Positions 1 through 9,696 are shown, counted from the stretch's first letter. The stretch: 12,305 nucleotides of DNA from Clostridia bacterium (GCA_017553815.1 JAFZJT010000030.1:1-12305), one strand, 5' to 3'. Notes: generated by a model from the letters alone, not told the origin. Made by a program: numbers and translations.

Positions 1-3000
1 ATTTCCTCCAGCGCGTATCGTTGATTCAGATGGCTCGCTTTCAGAACATTCAGCTTGCTTACCTCCATATCGAGGTTGCATTTTTCGATAATCAGCGGGT
101 TGCCGGTAGCCAGCGCCTTGATCTCTGAGTAGGACAGCGCAGTTTCGTCAATATCGTCCGCCACGCGCACGGGTGATTTTGAAGTCATGATCTGCGCGAT
201 AAACTTCTGTTTGTTCTCCACAAGCTGATAGAGATAGGCATCAAAGGTGTTTTCCGTTACATAACGGAAGATGTCCACCTCGGCATTCTGATTGCCCTGT
301 CTGACAATACGCCCAAGGCGCTGTGCAAGATCGGAGGGCCGCCACGGGCAATCTACGTCATGGAGCGCCACAAGCCTGTCCTGCACGTTGGTTCCCGCGC
401 CCATCTTTTGGGTGCTGCCCATGAGGACGCGCACCTGCCCTGAACGCACCTTTGCAAACAGCTCCTTTTTACGCACCTCGGTGTTTGCATCGTGGATATA
501 CGCTATCTCCGCTTCGGGGACGCCTTTATCCATGAGCTTTCTTTTCAGGTCGTCATATACGTTGAAGCTCCCGTCGTCCTTTGGGGTGGAAAGGTCGCAG
601 AAAACAAGCTGAGCGCCGAGCCTGTCTTTGCTGTCCTCCCATATCCGAAACACGTTGCGGGCGCAGACCGCGATCTTTCCGTTTTCATCGTCGGGCGACA
701 GCGGGTTTATCAGGCGCATATCAAGCGCCAGCTTCCTTCCGTCGTTAGTAATGCGGAGCATATTGTCCACTTTGGGATCGACGCCGCCTTTTCGGATGGC
801 TTCGGCTCTCTCGGCAAGCCCCGCGATCATTTCCTGCTGCAATTCGGAGGGTTTTATAACCTCTGTGTGGAAGTTTGCTTTAGGAACGGGGAGCTTTAAC
901 ATATCCGCAGTTTGAATATCCGCAGTCTGCTTGAAAACGGACATGAGTTCGGGCAGGTTATAGAACTTGGCGAAGCGTGTCTTGGCGCGATAGCCCGTGC
1001 CTTCGGGTGACAGCTCAATAGCAGTGATCGTTTCACCGAATGCCGCCGCCCAATCATCAAAGTGCAGCATATCCATTTCCGAAAGCGTTCTATACTGCAA
1101 ATACCGCTGGATGGTATACATCTCCACCATAGAGTTACTGATCGGCGTACCCGTTGCAAAGACCGTGCCGCGCCCTCCCGTGATCTCGTCAAGGTACTGG
1201 CATTTCATAAACAGGTCGCTGGATTTCTGCGCTTCGGTCTGTGCAATACCACCCACGTTCCTCATCTTCGTTGCGAGAAACAAATTCTTAAAAAAATGGC
1301 TCTCATCCACAAAGATGCGGTCAACGCCCAGCTCCTCAAAGGTCACAAGGCTGTCCTTTCGGCTTTGATCGTTCAGCTTGGCAAGGCGCACCTCAAGAGC
1401 GTGCTTTGTCCGCTCAAGCTGCTTTACGGTGTAGCGTTCCGCTCTGGCGCGCTTTGCTTCCTCTATACCGTCTATGATCGTGTCGATCTGACGTCGAAGC
1501 AGCACCTCCTGCCGCTCGGCGGACATGGGAATCTTTTCAAACTGGCTGTGTCCGATAATTACAGCATCGTAGTCACCGGTGGCGATCCTTGCACAGAACT
1601 TCTTGCGGTTCTTCGTTTCAAAGTCCTTTTTCGTCGCCACAAGGATGTTGGCGGAAGGATAGAGTTGAAGCCATTCCGCCGCCCATTGCTCCGTGATGTG
1701 ATTGGGAACGACGATCAAAGACTTGGTGCAGAGCCCTAACCGCTTGCTCTCCATAGCCGCCGCAACAATTTCGTAGGTTTTCCCGGCACCCACCTCGTGG
1801 GCAAGCAGGGTGTTCCCTCCGTACATGATGTGGGCGATGGCATTGATTTGGTGAGATCGCAGCGTGATCTCCGGGTTCATGCCCGAAAAGCGGATGTGCT
1901 GCCCGTCGTATTCGCGGGGACGGATGGAGTTGAAGGTTTCGTTGTAGATGCCGCACAACTTCTCGCGCCTGTCGATGTCCCTCCATATCCATTCGGAGAA
2001 CTTGAGCTTTATAAGTTCCTGACGATCCTGGGCGATAGCGGTTTCCTTCTTGTTCAGCACCCGCTGCTCGTTTCCGTATTCGTCTGTGACCTTATCAAAA
2101 ACGCGCACGTCCTTCTGATTCAGTGTCTGCTCCAAAATGTGATAGGCGTTGATCCTTTTCGTTCCGTAGGTGGTAAAGGTCTTTACATTTCCGCTGTCGG
2201 CGCTCTTGTTGGTGATGTTCCATTCTCCCGTAGCCTTTGAATGAAGAATGTGGATGCGATCACGCCCGTAGTAGCCGGTTCCAAATAGCTCATGCATGAA
2301 CTGCTCGTACATTTCTATGGGTATCCAGTTGACTCCGATGCGTACACCGATCTCGCCTGCGGTAAGATCGACAGGCTGCACCGCCGTAAGCGCGGCGATG
2401 TTCCGCTCGATCCGATCTTTCTTTTCAGCGGGTAAAGCCTCCGCCATAGCCTTGGCCATGCGGAGCTTTCTTCTCACATTCCCGGAGAGATATTCATCCG
2501 CCGTAACAAAGGGGTAGCGGGAAAGCTCGGTGTGAGCCTGCGAGATTTCGTCCGCGCTCTCGGCGCAGCGAATGTCACGGAAGATAACGCCGGAAAGCTC
2601 CTGTTCCAGTTCCTCCTCGGTTTTCCCCGACAGCTCAGCCATATACGCCATATCCACACCGGCTTTTTCGGAGATGGAAACGGCAAGGGCTTCTGCGGCG
2701 GTATCCACGCTCGTTACCGGCACATGGGGGCGGATGGTTCTTTTGGTGAACATATCCGCCTTTGCTTTGAAGTTTCCTTCCTCGTCCAGCACTTCAAGAG
2801 AGGATAGGAGGCAATAGCTCGCATCCTCGCCAAAGGCAAGGCTGTTTCCCCGGCTGGTAAGCAGCCCGTACTTCTTTGTGAAGTCATCGTAGAGCCGATT
2901 CAGCCTGTTTTGCTCCGCCTTGATCTCGCTTTCCGGGTAGTCCTCTGTCTGAAGCTCGATCACCTTTCGGACACACTCGCGGATGGCGATCATACCGCGG

Positions 3001-6000
3001 ATACGATTTTCCGCCGTAACGGATACCGAAACGGGGTGCATACGGGAGTTTTCCCTGAAGTAAAGCGCACCGTTTTGGATCGTGTAGCTGAAATTACGCA
3101 CCGAAGGATCGGCCCCGATGGAGCGGTCTTCCTCGTCCTCGGAAAGCTCCTCCGCCTCAAACGCCGCGATCTCGGCATGAAGGTTGGAAACGGCATCCCG
3201 AAGCTGCTCGGAGAGGTCTGCGCCTTCCTCCGCTTTACACGCGCTGTCCATGCCGAAGCGGGTGCTTTGCATGACCATATTGCCCAGCACCATATCCGGG
3301 TGCTGCACAAAATAGCGGTTCATTCGGATACCGTTTTCGTCCGTGTCCAAGTGCACCCAATCCGGCTCTATATCCGTCATACGGTCGCGCTTCTGCAAAA
3401 AGATGATGTCGCTTGTGACTTCCGTTCCCGCGTTCTTCTTGAAAGCGTTATCTGGCAGGCGGATGGCTCCTATGAGGTCGGCGCGCTGTGCAAGGTACTT
3501 GCGTACGGCGGAGTTTTCCTTGTCCATCGTTCCCTTGCTGGTGATAAAGGCGACGATGCCGCCCGGACGCACCTTGTCGAGGGCTTTTCCGAAGAAGTAG
3601 TCGTGGATCAGGAAGTGATGCTTATCGTACCTCCTGTCCAAAACACGCAGATCACCGAAGGGTACATTGCCGATAGCCACATCGAAGAAGCTGTCGGGCA
3701 TATCCACTTTCTCAAAGCCGTTTACCGCGATCCTGCTGTTTTGATAAAGCTGCTGTGCGATCCTGCCGGAAATGCTGTCGATCTCCACGCCGTAGACTTT
3801 GCTTTCTGCCATGCCCTGCGGCAGCATTCCGATGAAGTTTCCTATGCCGCAGGCGGGCTCTAAGATGTTGCCCTCACGAAAGCCCATCTGCGAAAGTGCG
3901 TGATACACCGCCTCGATGATAACGGGAGAGGTGTAAAATGCTGTCAGGGTGCTGGCTCTTGCGGCGCTGTATTCCTCCTCCGTAAGCAAGCTTTTCAGCT
4001 CAAGGTACTTGCTGTGACCTTCTTCAAAGCAATCCGAAAGCCCGCCCCAGCCCACATACCGTGACAAAACCTCCTGTTCCTCAGCCGTAGCAAGCCGACC
4101 TTCCTCCTCGATCCGCTTTAAGGTGCGGATAGCGGCGGCGTTGGCGGCGTACTTTTCGCTCGGTGTGCCGTAGCCAAGCTCAGGATCGGTGATCTTGAAC
4201 TGATTTCTCTTTTCAGCCGGTATCTCCGGGCGAAGCACATCGAAGGTGATCCGCTCCCGTTGCTTTTTCGGCGGGGCAATAGTCGGTTCTTTGACTTCCG
4301 CGTTCGGCGGCATATTGACAGGCAGGATGCTTCCTTCCTCAAAGGCGAAAACATCCTGTCCCGTCTTTTCCGAAAGCTCGGAGGCGAGCATGGCCTGCCG
4401 GAGCATTTCATCCGCGCGGTCTGTCGGCACGACAAGCGGCTGTGCTTCTCCGGTATTTGTTCCTTCCATCTTTATTGCAGTAAAATGCTGTCCTGCTGTC
4501 ATAGCGCGTTGCTTTTCAAAGGCTTCCTCCGCGTCTGCGATCATGGCGGAAAAGTCCAGATTGGCAAGGTAGTCGTTCAGCTCCGGCAGGCTGTCACAGG
4601 CATTGGTATAGACCGTTTCGCCGTCCACGGCGTAGACGATCCGGTAGTTTACAAGGTCTGCATAGACCTCTATCGTGTGTTCGTGGTCGCCGGTGCTTGA
4701 AAAGGCGAGGTCTACATGGGAAAGATCGGTAAAGTCCGCATCACTTTCAAACTCCTCCTGACAGTAGGCATTAATGAGAGCAATCGTTTCTTCAAGGTCG
4801 GAGGAAGCGGCTTGCTGCGCCATATTCTCCTCCGCACTTTCGGGCAGGGAGAGCGGCTCATGCTTTTCTCCAAACAGGGAATATTCGCCGTTGATATACG
4901 CCGTGAGCGTGACAAGGGCTTCCTGTCTTGCGTTGTAATAACGCTCCTCCGGTTTTGTGCCGTCCGCTACGGATACCAGCATTTGTCGGATTTCCTCAAC
5001 CTTCACCGGATCGGTAAGCTGATCCTGCACCTCCCGTACATTCTCCCAATAGCGGTCTATGGGACTGCCGCTGAACGGGCGGGGCTGTTCCTCCGGCACA
5101 TTAAAAAACGCGCCGAGAATAAGCCTTGCAAGCTGCTTGTGCTCATATTCCTGCATGGCGGCACGATCCTCATCCGAGAGAAAGCGCCCCTGCCGGATCA
5201 TGGTGTCGATCCTTTTTACCACCTTGTTCCATGACCATTCGATCTTGGCGTATGGCTCTGACATACTCCCGTGGCTGAACATAAAGCCTTTGCTTGTGTA
5301 TGTTCCCGAATCGTTTCCGCTTGTGAAGCCGCTGTATTCACCGTGGTGGCTTCGTACATACCTCTCCCTGTCCTGCGTGTCTGCATGGGCAAGGAAGAAC
5401 GCATAGACTCCAAGGCGATAATCTGTACCGCCTCTCTGCAGATGCTTATCTATCTCATCCAGCGAGATAAAGAAGCGCCGCTTCGGATCGTAATCCTCTG
5501 AGGCGCGAAACAGAATCGGCTCACACTGTAAATCCTCAAGCTGCGAAAGCATCTCTTTCGGATGGTGAAAATGGAAACGCAGAATATCCCTGTTTTCCTC
5601 ATACGCCGCCGCGAATGAGCGCATCTCATCCGCAAGCCTTTGCAGGCTATCCGGCTCTTTGAGAAGCGCAGCGAGCTGCTTTTCCGTTTCGGGATAGCCC
5701 CCTGCGGAGCAGGCAAGGCTGATAAGCGGCAGCAGGTTTTGTTTCTTTGCATCATCGGAGAGGTCGCCGCGCAAATATGACAAGCGCTGCGCCACTATAC
5801 GGATTTCATACGCCTCCGCGCGGTCGATCTCGCTCTGCGGCATATACCGCCCCATATCAAGAAGCTCGCGTATTCGCTTTGCCGCTTCCTCCCAAGAGAT
5901 CAGCATGGCGGCTCCGCCGCGCACACTTTCACCGCCTGCAATTCGGATGCCGCCCTCACCGTACCAAATGGAATACTGCCTCTCGTTCAGATAGAAGCCC

Positions 6001-7862
6001 GCGCCGTTTTCACCGTAGTGCCGCATGAGGAACAGGGCGTTATCCGAAAGGGATTTATCCTTCATGAAGTAGGCGCAAATAATAAGTCTGCTGTTTTGGT
6101 CGTTCGCACCGATGCAAAGCGCCTCGTCAACGACCTGTTGGGGATAGCGAAAGTTCATGCTCACAGGCTCGGCAGAGGCTTCGGATTGCTGCATGGGCAA
6201 TCCCGAAAATTCAAACAGGGACATCTGCTGAGCTTCCTCGGTTTTCAGCCCCTTGATGTCCCTGTTTATATGATACTCGCCCTTTTCGATGATCTGAGCG
6301 GTGAGCTCCGCCACGACCTGCCAAGAGAATACGCTTTCGCTTGTGCGGGAAGGGTAAGCCCCCTCCCACATGAGCAAACCGTCCTCCTGCGGTTTATATC
6401 CCACACGGGTGCGACTGTCGCCAACAAGGATTTCCGTGTAGCGATCCTGATAGGCGGATTTCAGATATTCCGCTCGCTCCGCTGTATCGGGATGCACGGA
6501 AAAGAACATCTCTATCTGCGCTTTTTTGTATTTCAGATCATCCTCCGTGTTTGCGAGGATGGCGCTGATATACGCTTCATTCAAAAACGCAGGGAGTTCT
6601 TCGCCCCCTGCGTTCTCCGGTTCTTCTGTTATTTCTTCCCGCGAAACTTCCGTTTCCTCGTTTAGCTGTGGATCAGCTCCGTCAGGATCGTTTCCTCCGC
6701 CGCCTGCCCGATGCTGTTCATAACTCCTACCCACTTCATCTGATCGGTCGCTTTCAGCTCCTCCGTCACGCCCTGCGCCTTCGCCATCTGCGAGGTGATC
6801 TTTTCCATCCGGCTCTTTGCCGCCTGCTCGATCTCCATAAGGTGCGCTGTCAGCTTGCCGCTCGTAAGAAGGTTGGTGTAGGTCACTCTGCGGTGCTTCA
6901 TGAGAAAGCTTCGCCGCATCAGGGCGTATTTCCCAAGCGTTACCTCCGGCTCCTGAGGCGGAAGCAGGTTCGGCAGCAGGTATCCGTCCTTCATCGTGTA
7001 GGTCGGTTCGTTCATATTTGTTGCTCCTTTCCTGTGCGTTTTTTCTTTCTGCGGGTATAGGATACTCATCTTTGGGGACATTTGCAAATGTGCGATTTTG
7101 TTTTTGCGGCTGTCTTTCTATGGAATGGACGGTGCGGGAGATCTCCGAAAGACACATCCTTGAGATGTCACCGATGGCAACGCCAAGGGCGTTGAGTGTT
7201 TCCGGGGTGTTGAAGTCTATCGCGTTTCGGAAATCATCATCCACGAAATAGCCGGAGGGATCAATGCCGCAGCGGGATAACAGCATATACCCCACGCTGT
7301 TTTCCAGCATACGGCGATATTCCACCTCGACATTCAGCTCATCCAGTTCCTCAAGGAAGCTGTTTTCCGTGTAATAACGAAGTTCACGGAGATAATCGCC
7401 CATATTGTCCTGCACCGCGTTTTTTGCCGCAGAGAGAAGAACGGATGCAAAATCCGCCTTGCTTTCAGGTTCTCCGAAGCTGTTCTCCAGAGCTTCCGCG
7501 ACCTCCGCTTCATATCCGCTTCGCATCTCCCAAAGCGGCACGGGGCGGGCGAAGCGGCTTGCATGGGTGTCTGAAATATCGAAATAGTATTTCAGACGGG
7601 TGCGACCGGGGCTGTCCTTGTCAAAGACCGCGATACCCGTTGCTCCACGGTTTACCCAGCGCCCAAAGTGTTCATTCCATCGCTCTATCTCCAGTACAGC
7701 GGTGGCATCCGGGCGCTGGGCATACAGAAGAAGCTGTTCATCGAACGAAAGCTTGTAATTGCGGCAGGCAACCGACAAAAACCTCTGCCATTCCTGCGGC
7801 TTGGTCACGCGCTTTTGTGTTTGCTGATACAGCTCAGTGATAAGATCAAATTTTCTTGCCAT
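1..7862 (-). CDS. Giant polyvalent methylase / SNF2 helicase (partial, C-terminus beyond window)
   Basis: One frame stays open from the ATG at 7862 to the window edge (2620 codons visible), with no stop. An AGGAGG lies 10 bases before the ATG. Residues about 20-80 resemble the ArdC N-terminal domain ([12 protein letters not shown] at 43-54, [10 protein letters not shown] at 68-77). Residues 283-401 are low complexity and overlap tnpV. Residues 608-686 and 815-907 look like two copies of one module. A gamma-class N6-adenine methylase-like domain follows: YVGWGG at 1269, motif [10 protein letters not shown] at 1335-1343, and NVPFG at 1399-1403 in place of the canonical NPP[YF]. The SNF2-type helicase has Walker A GAGKT at 2025-2029, DESH at 2186-2189, TGTPISN at 2237-2243, MGAGTN at 2487-2492 and motif VI QRLGR at 2514. 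Known relatives are giant Firmicutes ICE proteins and, more loosely, phage P1 DarB. A role in protecting or remodelling the element's DNA after transfer is inferred. It is the last gene of the downstream block within the window. Confidence 0.93.
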   Translation of the reverse strand, partial: MARKFDLITELYQQTQKRVTKPQEWQRFLSVACRNYKLSFDEQLLLYAQRPDATAVLEIERWNEHFGRWVNRGATGIAVFDKDSPGRTRLKYYFDISDTHASRFARPVPLWEMRSGYEAEVAEALENSFGEPESKADFASVLLSAAKNAVQDNMGDYLRELRYYTENSFLEELDELNVEVEYRRMLENSVGYMLLSRCGIDPSGYFVDDDFRNAIDFNTPETLNALGVAIGDISRMCLSEISRTVHSIERQPQKQNRTFANVPKDEYPIPAERKNAQERSNKYERTDLHDEGRIPAAEPASASGAGGNAWEIRPDAAKLSHEAPQSDLHQPSYERQADSAPYGDRAGGKEPDGKDHLADGEGAGRDGGAESDRSDEVGRSYEQHRAGGGGNDPDGADPQLNEETEVSREEITEEPENAGGEELPAFLNEAYISAILANTEDDLKYKKAQIEMFFSVHPDTAERAEYLKSAYQDRYTEILVGDSRTRVGYKPQEDGLLMWEGAYPSRTSESVFSWQVVAELTAQIIEKGEYHINRDIKGLKTEEAQQMSLFEFSGLPMQQSEASAEPVSMNFRYPQQVVDEALCIGANDQNSRLIICAYFMKDKSLSDNALFLMRHYGENGAGFYLNERQYSIWYGEGGIRIAGGESVRGGAAMLISWEEAAKRIRELLDMGRYMPQSEIDRAEAYEIRIVAQRLSYLRGDLSDDAKKQNLLPLISLACSAGGYPETEKQLAALLKEPDSLQRLADEMRSFAAAYEENRDILRFHFHHPKEMLSQLEDLQCEPILFRASEDYDPKRRFFISLDEIDKHLQRGGTDYRLGVYAFFLAHADTQDRERYVRSHHGEYSGFTSGNDSGTYTSKGFMFSHGSMSEPYAKIEWSWNKVVKRIDTMIRQGRFLSDEDRAAMQEYEHKQLARLILGAFFNVPEEQPRPFSGSPIDRYWENVREVQDQLTDPVKVEEIRQMLVSVADGTKPEERYYNARQEALVTLTAYINGEYSLFGEKHEPLSLPESAEENMAQQAASSDLEETIALINAYCQEEFESDADFTDLSHVDLAFSSTGDHEHTIEVYADLVNYRIVYAVDGETVYTNACDSLPELNDYLANLDFSAMIADAEEAFEKQRAMTAGQHFTAIKMEGTNTGEAQPLVVPTDRADEMLRQAMLASELSEKTGQDVFAFEEGSILPVNMPPNAEVKEPTIAPPKKQRERITFDVLRPEIPAEKRNQFKITDPELGYGTPSEKYAANAAAIRTLKRIEEEGRLATAEEQEVLSRYVGWGGLSDCFEEGHSKYLELKSLLTEEEYSAARASTLTAFYTSPVIIEAVYHALSQMGFREGNILEPACGIGNFIGMLPQGMAESKVYGVEIDSISGRIAQQLYQNSRIAVNGFEKVDMPDSFFDVAIGNVPFGDLRVLDRRYDKHHFLIHDYFFGKALDKVRPGGIVAFITSKGTMDKENSAVRKYLAQRADLIGAIRLPDNAFKKNAGTEVTSDIIFLQKRDRMTDIEPDWVHLDTDENGIRMNRYFVQHPDMVLGNMVMQSTRFGMDSACKAEEGADLSEQLRDAVSNLHAEIAAFEAEELSEDEEDRSIGADPSVRNFSYTIQNGALYFRENSRMHPVSVSVTAENRIRGMIAIRECVRKVIELQTEDYPESEIKAEQNRLNRLYDDFTKKYGLLTSRGNSLAFGEDASYCLLSSLEVLDEEGNFKAKADMFTKRTIRPHVPVTSVDTAAEALAVSISEKAGVDMAYMAELSGKTEEELEQELSGVIFRDIRCAESADEISQAHTELSRYPFVTADEYLSGNVRRKLRMAKAMAEALPAEKKDRIERNIAALTAVQPVDLTAGEIGVRIGVNWIPIEMYEQFMHELFGTGYYGRDRIHILHSKATGEWNITNKSADSGNVKTFTTYGTKRINAYHILEQTLNQKDVRVFDKVTDEYGNEQRVLNKKETAIAQDRQELIKLKFSEWIWRDIDRREKLCGIYNETFNSIRPREYDGQHIRFSGMNPEITLRSHQINAIAHIMYGGNTLLAHEVGAGKTYEIVAAAMESKRLGLCTKSLIVVPNHITEQWAAEWLQLYPSANILVATKKDFETKNRKKFCARIATGDYDAVIIGHSQFEKIPMSAERQEVLLRRQIDTIIDGIEEAKRARAERYTVKQLERTKHALEVRLAKLNDQSRKDSLVTFEELGVDRIFVDESHFFKNLFLATKMRNVGGIAQTEAQKSSDLFMKCQYLDEITGGRGTVFATGTPISNSMVEMYTIQRYLQYRTLSEMDMLHFDDWAAAFGETITAIELSPEGTGYRAKTRFAKFYNLPELMSVFKQTADIQTADMLKLPVPKANFHTEVIKPSELQQEMIAGLAERAEAIRKGGVDPKVDNMLRITNDGRKLALDMRLINPLSPDDENGKIAVCARNVFRIWEDSKDRLGAQLVFCDLSTPKDDGSFNVYDDLKRKLMDKGVPEAEIAYIHDANTEVRKKELFAKVRSGQVRVLMGSTQKMGAGTNVQDRLVALHDVDCPWRPSDLAQRLGRIVRQGNQNAEVDIFRYVTENTFDAYLYQLVENKQKFIAQIMTSKSPVRVADDIDETALSYSEIKALATGNPLIIEKCNLDMEVSKLNVLKASHLNQRYALEE
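5142..5420 (-). repeat. Internal protein module, copy 2, in the giant protein
   Basis: Giant-protein residues 815-907. It opens [19 protein letters not shown], has a Gly/Ser/Thr-rich stretch with [11 protein letters not shown], and closes with [18 protein letters not shown] and a DRAAMQEYE tail. The order hydrophobic opening, His/Gly-rich turn, aromatic strand, SW-x4-KRI helix, GR[YF], DRA, YE parallels copy 1. The two are diverged, so this is an ancient duplication at protein level rather than a nucleotide repeat. Confidence 0.5.
5805..6041 (-). repeat. Internal protein module, copy 1, in the giant protein
   Basis: Giant-protein residues 608-686. It begins [18 protein letters not shown], passes through an aromatic strand-rich part ([15 protein letters not shown]) and ends with a helix [18 protein letters not shown] followed by a DRAEAYE tail. 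The closing helix and tail match the second copy at 5142-5420 (SW, KRI, GR[YF], DRA, YE in the same order). I do not recognise the domain. A nucleic-acid or protein-binding accessory role between the N-terminus and the methylase is only a guess. Confidence 0.5.
6662..7015 (-). CDS. tnpV: TnpV family protein, nested inside the giant methylase-helicase gene
   Basis: This 117-residue protein begins [17 protein letters not shown] and ends ILTELIHS. The motifs [36 protein letters not shown] and [12 protein letters not shown] are characteristic of the transposon-encoded TnpV family, first named in the Tn4451 group; its biochemical function is not established. The length is normal for the family and the C-terminal two thirds look helical. 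The start at 7015 was chosen because AGGAAAGGAG lies 8 bases upstream; a further in-frame start at 7087 would add 24 non-family residues. The whole gene lies on the same strand inside the giant gene, shifted +1, and covers giant residues 283-401. No internal promoter is visible, so it is probably translated from the shared transcript by reinitiation or internal entry. Family recognition is from memory and strong; expression is inferred. Confidence 0.8.
   Translation of the reverse strand: MNEPTYTMKDGYLLPNLLPPQEPEVTLGKYALMRRSFLMKHRRVTYTNLLTSGKLTAHLMEIEQAAKSRMEKITSQMAKAQGVTEELKATDQMKWVGVMNSIGQAAEETILTELIHS
7024..7033 (-). promoter_or_regulatory. Internal Shine-Dalgarno for nested tnpV
   Basis: The minus strand reads AGGAAAGGAG, followed by eight bases (CAACAAAT) and the ATG at 7015. 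This is a near-ideal Shine-Dalgarno and spacing for a low-to-mid GC Firmicute. It lies inside the coding frame of the giant gene, where it encodes an ordinary Gln-Glu-Arg-Ser stretch. It decides the tnpV start and is the main non-homology argument that tnpV is translated. Confidence 0.75.
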
Positions 7863-7876
7863 CGCCGGGTTTCCTC

Positions 7877-8248
7877 CTATCTTTCAAATTCCCTGTTTTT
7901 GTTCTTTTGCGGCGGGTGTGCCTCCATATACTCCCGCAAGGTGCGGCTTACGCCTTCATAGTTCCAATCCTTTTCGGGATCGATATTCAGATACGCATTG
8001 TTAAGCCGCTTGTCCGGCACGAGCTTTAATTCCTCGTTTGAGATAAGCGTTCCCCAATGATTGACCATGATCCATTCTCCGATTTGACAGGGATCGCCCC
8101 GTCCGTAATCATCATGGCGCACCTCATACATAAAAAGCCCCTTCGGAACGGTGCTTTTATCTACCCGAAGGCAGGTGAACAGCATGGATTTGCCAAGCAC
8201 CGTAACTTCCTCAAAGGTTTCTTTTCTCGCATCGATTCGGTTGCTCAT
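7877..8248 (-). CDS. LPD28-type small polyvalent-associated protein
   Basis: This 123-residue protein starts [15 protein letters not shown]. Residues about 10-95 resemble large polyvalent protein-associated domain 28: [12 protein letters not shown] at 19-30, [14 protein letters not shown] at 34-47, then an acidic/Gly loop, [11 protein letters not shown] at 60-70 and a YLNID close at 86-90. The tail ([12 protein letters not shown]) is charged and probably disordered. LPD28 proteins occur in phages and conjugative elements and have no assigned enzymatic activity. The ATG at 8248 was chosen because AGAGGTGA precedes it closely; a TTG 15 bases upstream overlaps the preceding stop and would add five residues. 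The gene starts four bases after the previous gene ends. Its own TAG overlaps the Shine-Dalgarno of the giant gene 14 bases ahead, which suggests coupled translation. The domain name is from recognition, not a search. Confidence 0.75.
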   Translation of the reverse strand: MSNRIDARKETFEEVTVLGKSMLFTCLRVDKSTVPKGLFMYEVRHDDYGRGDPCQIGEWIMVNHWGTLISNEELKLVPDKRLNNAYLNIDPEKDWNYEGVSRTLREYMEAHPPQKNKNREFER

Positions 8249-8252
8249 ACCT

Positions 8253-8798
8253 TCACCTCTCAATCGCGGCGGGCTGCTTTGCGCGGGGAATGGAAAACCC
8301 GTAGACCTTGGCGATGTCGTCGCCCAATCTACGGGTGATCCTTGTTATATCCGCACGGGTTGCAATGCCGCGATACAGTTTTTCTTTCAGCAGGTCGATC
8401 TGACTTTCTCTCACGCCGTCCTTATATGTGCGGTAAAGGTAGTGATTTGTGCCGTCATGGTGGATGGCATCGCAGCGCAGATCGCCAAGCCTGTCCACAT
8501 ACCATGTGCTGTAATCCGTATCCGAATACAGACAATCACGGATGTTTCCGCTCTCGATCTCCTTATATCCGCTGCGCCTTCCGTTCCAAAGTCCGAGATC
8601 GGCAACCACAAGTATGGGCTGCGAAAGCTGAATGTTGAGATTGCACCGCTCGTCAGCTAAATAATCGCTATTTATTTCATACATACGGGAAATGAGTTCA
8701 TCCTCCGAAAGCTCCGGGTATTCCTGCTCCAAATCTGCTTTCCAATCCTCGTAGTCAAGATCGTAATTGCTCCAAATGATATGCCGCGCATCTTTCAT
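8253..8798 (-). CDS. Conserved ICE protein of unknown function (181 aa)
   Basis: I recognise this as a type of protein common in Clostridia ICEs but know no domain name or function for it. The N-terminus (1-50) is acidic and helical with SNYDLDYEDW and YPELSEDE. The centre holds a hydrophobic strand PILVVADLGLWNGRR at 61-75, then YKEIESGNIRDCLYSDTDY, and YVDRLGDLRCDAIHHDGTNHY at 100-120, rich in Asp, His and Cys. The C-terminal part, ATRADITRITRRLGDDIAKVYG, is a basic helix pair. No signal peptide or membrane segment is present. The His/Asp/Cys cluster could be a metal or catalytic site, but that is speculation. The start ATG overlaps the upstream stop (ATGA), with AGGTGA a few bases upstream, so translation is probably coupled. 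Confidence 0.82.
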   Translation of the reverse strand: MKDARHIIWSNYDLDYEDWKADLEQEYPELSEDELISRMYEINSDYLADERCNLNIQLSQPILVVADLGLWNGRRSGYKEIESGNIRDCLYSDTDYSTWYVDRLGDLRCDAIHHDGTNHYLYRTYKDGVRESQIDLLKEKLYRGIATRADITRITRRLGDDIAKVYGFSIPRAKQPAAIER

Positions 8799-9448
8799 CT
8801 TGCATCACCTCGATCCTTTCCGTTTTCCTTGATTGTGCCTTTGCTTTCCTGTGTTTTCGGCAGGTTCTTTTGCCGATACTCCCAATAATCCGGGTGGTAT
8901 GCCTGCACACTTGCGTTGATCGCTTTTTCATACCCTTCGGACGAAAGCCGACCGCTTACCGGCGCTTTGAACAGGTTCTTGTCCATAAGCTCACGAAGCG
9001 CAACCGGTGCATCGCAGTCCTCCTCGAAACAGAGATACTCGCCCTCGACGAAGCCGCATTTTCTTGCCGCTTCGGAAAAAATGCGCTCGGCAGCATTCAT
9101 GCGCACTATGATCCCGCCGTGTCCCGCCGTGCTGACGGAATACACGCCGCTGCAAAGCTCCGTGCAGGTCTGTACCTTGCCCCACGGGGATAACTTCGGC
9201 TCCTTTGCTTTCTTTTCATCCAGTATTTCCTGCTGCTCCCGCACCTTTTCCGCGGCGCGTTCCACAAGGTCTTTCTGTGCGCTGAATAAATCGCTAAAGT
9301 AGTGCCCCCAATAGTAGTAATCGCCGCCGTCGCAGCGCCATGTCACAAAGTTTTGCGCGCTGTGCTGATTAACACCAAGCACGAACTCACACTCGTCTAT
9401 GTGGATGGAGTCGGTGATGATATACCCCTCATTGATTCGTAAGCTCAT
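8795..9448 (-). CDS. DUF7007 domain protein (217 aa)
   Basis: Two modules are visible. Residues about 12-70 (HIDECEFVLGVNQHS, FVTWRCDGGDYYYWGHYF, then helix SAQKDLVERAAEKVREQQ) form an aromatic strand-plus-helix unit that recurs in ICE proteins. Residues 87 to about 185 match the DUF7007 pattern: SPWGKVQ at 87-93, YSVSTAGHGGIIV at 103-115, then CGFVEGEYLCFEEDCDAPVAL at 131-151 with an acidic, Cys-rich patch. The tail is charged. DUF7007 has no established activity; the invariant-looking STAGHGG and ED residues suggest a binding or catalytic site, which is inference. The ATG overlaps the TGA of the preceding gene, with an AAGGAGG-like site about 12 bases upstream. The gene is the second member of the block after the terminator. 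Cytoplasmic location is expected, as there is no signal peptide. Confidence 0.82.
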   Translation of the reverse strand: MSLRINEGYIITDSIHIDECEFVLGVNQHSAQNFVTWRCDGGDYYYWGHYFSDLFSAQKDLVERAAEKVREQQEILDEKKAKEPKLSPWGKVQTCTELCSGVYSVSTAGHGGIIVRMNAAERIFSEAARKCGFVEGEYLCFEEDCDAPVALRELMDKNLFKAPVSGRLSSEGYEKAINASVQAYHPDYWEYRQKNLPKTQESKGTIKENGKDRGDAR

Positions 9449-9696
9449 TTTTGTTCTTCCCCTCCTTCGTCCTTCAAAGCCTTTTGCAAAAGCGCCGCCA
9501 CAAGCTGCCCTTTGCGCAGATTGTTCTTTTCAGACAGTATCTTGTTCTGCACACAAAGAACTGCGCGGATGTTCGGCACCGTGATATTCGGTATCTCCAC
9601 CATTTCCTCCGGCGTTACCGTGAGGATTTGGACGGGCGAATAGCCCGCCTCGGCAAAGATGCGGAAAAGCCTTTGCTCAAATCGTTCTTTTTTCAT
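9445..9696 (-). CDS. Small protein with helix-hairpin-helix-like segment (83 aa)
   Basis: The protein starts MKKERFEQRLFRIFAEAG and ends DEGGEEQK. The middle, SPVQILTVTPEEMVEIPNITVPNIRAVL, has the outline of a helix-hairpin-helix repeat as seen in DNA-binding proteins (helix, short turn with IPNI, helix), followed by a basic helix NNLRKGQLVAALLQKAL. DNA binding is therefore plausible, but I know no characterised homologue. The ATG at 9696 was chosen because AAAGGAG sits eight bases upstream; the GTG nine bases earlier overlaps that site. This is the first gene after the terminator, and its stop overlaps the DUF7007 start (ATGA). Its position at the head of the block would suit a regulator or an accessory DNA-binding factor, which is an inference. 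Confidence 0.78.
   Translation of the reverse strand: MKKERFEQRLFRIFAEAGYSPVQILTVTPEEMVEIPNITVPNIRAVLCVQNKILSEKNNLRKGQLVAALLQKALKDEGGEEQK

Noticed and set aside
1062..1739. 225-codon open frame on the plus strand
   Set aside because: It is antisense to the conserved SNF2 helicase motifs, which explain the sequence fully.
2910..3863. 317-codon open frame on the plus strand
   Set aside because: It is antisense to the methylase part of the giant gene, shows no recognisable domain, and many similar antisense frames occur along the same gene because of its codon bias.
6018..6665. 215-codon open frame on the plus strand
   Set aside because: It is antisense to the giant gene and its product resembles no family I know; it is a shadow of the coding strand.
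6662..7015. Insertion of a mobile element disrupting the giant gene
   Set aside because: The giant frame remains open across the whole region, no terminal inverted repeats or target duplications were noticed, and tnpV shares the same bases instead of interrupting the frame.
7016..7087. Earlier in-frame start adding 24 residues to TnpV
   Set aside because: The extension is not like the TnpV family and the strong Shine-Dalgarno is correctly spaced only for the ATG at 7015.
8249..8263. TTG start adding five residues to the LPD28-type protein
   Set aside because: It overlaps the end of the previous gene and the likely ribosome binding site; the ATG at 8248 fits better.
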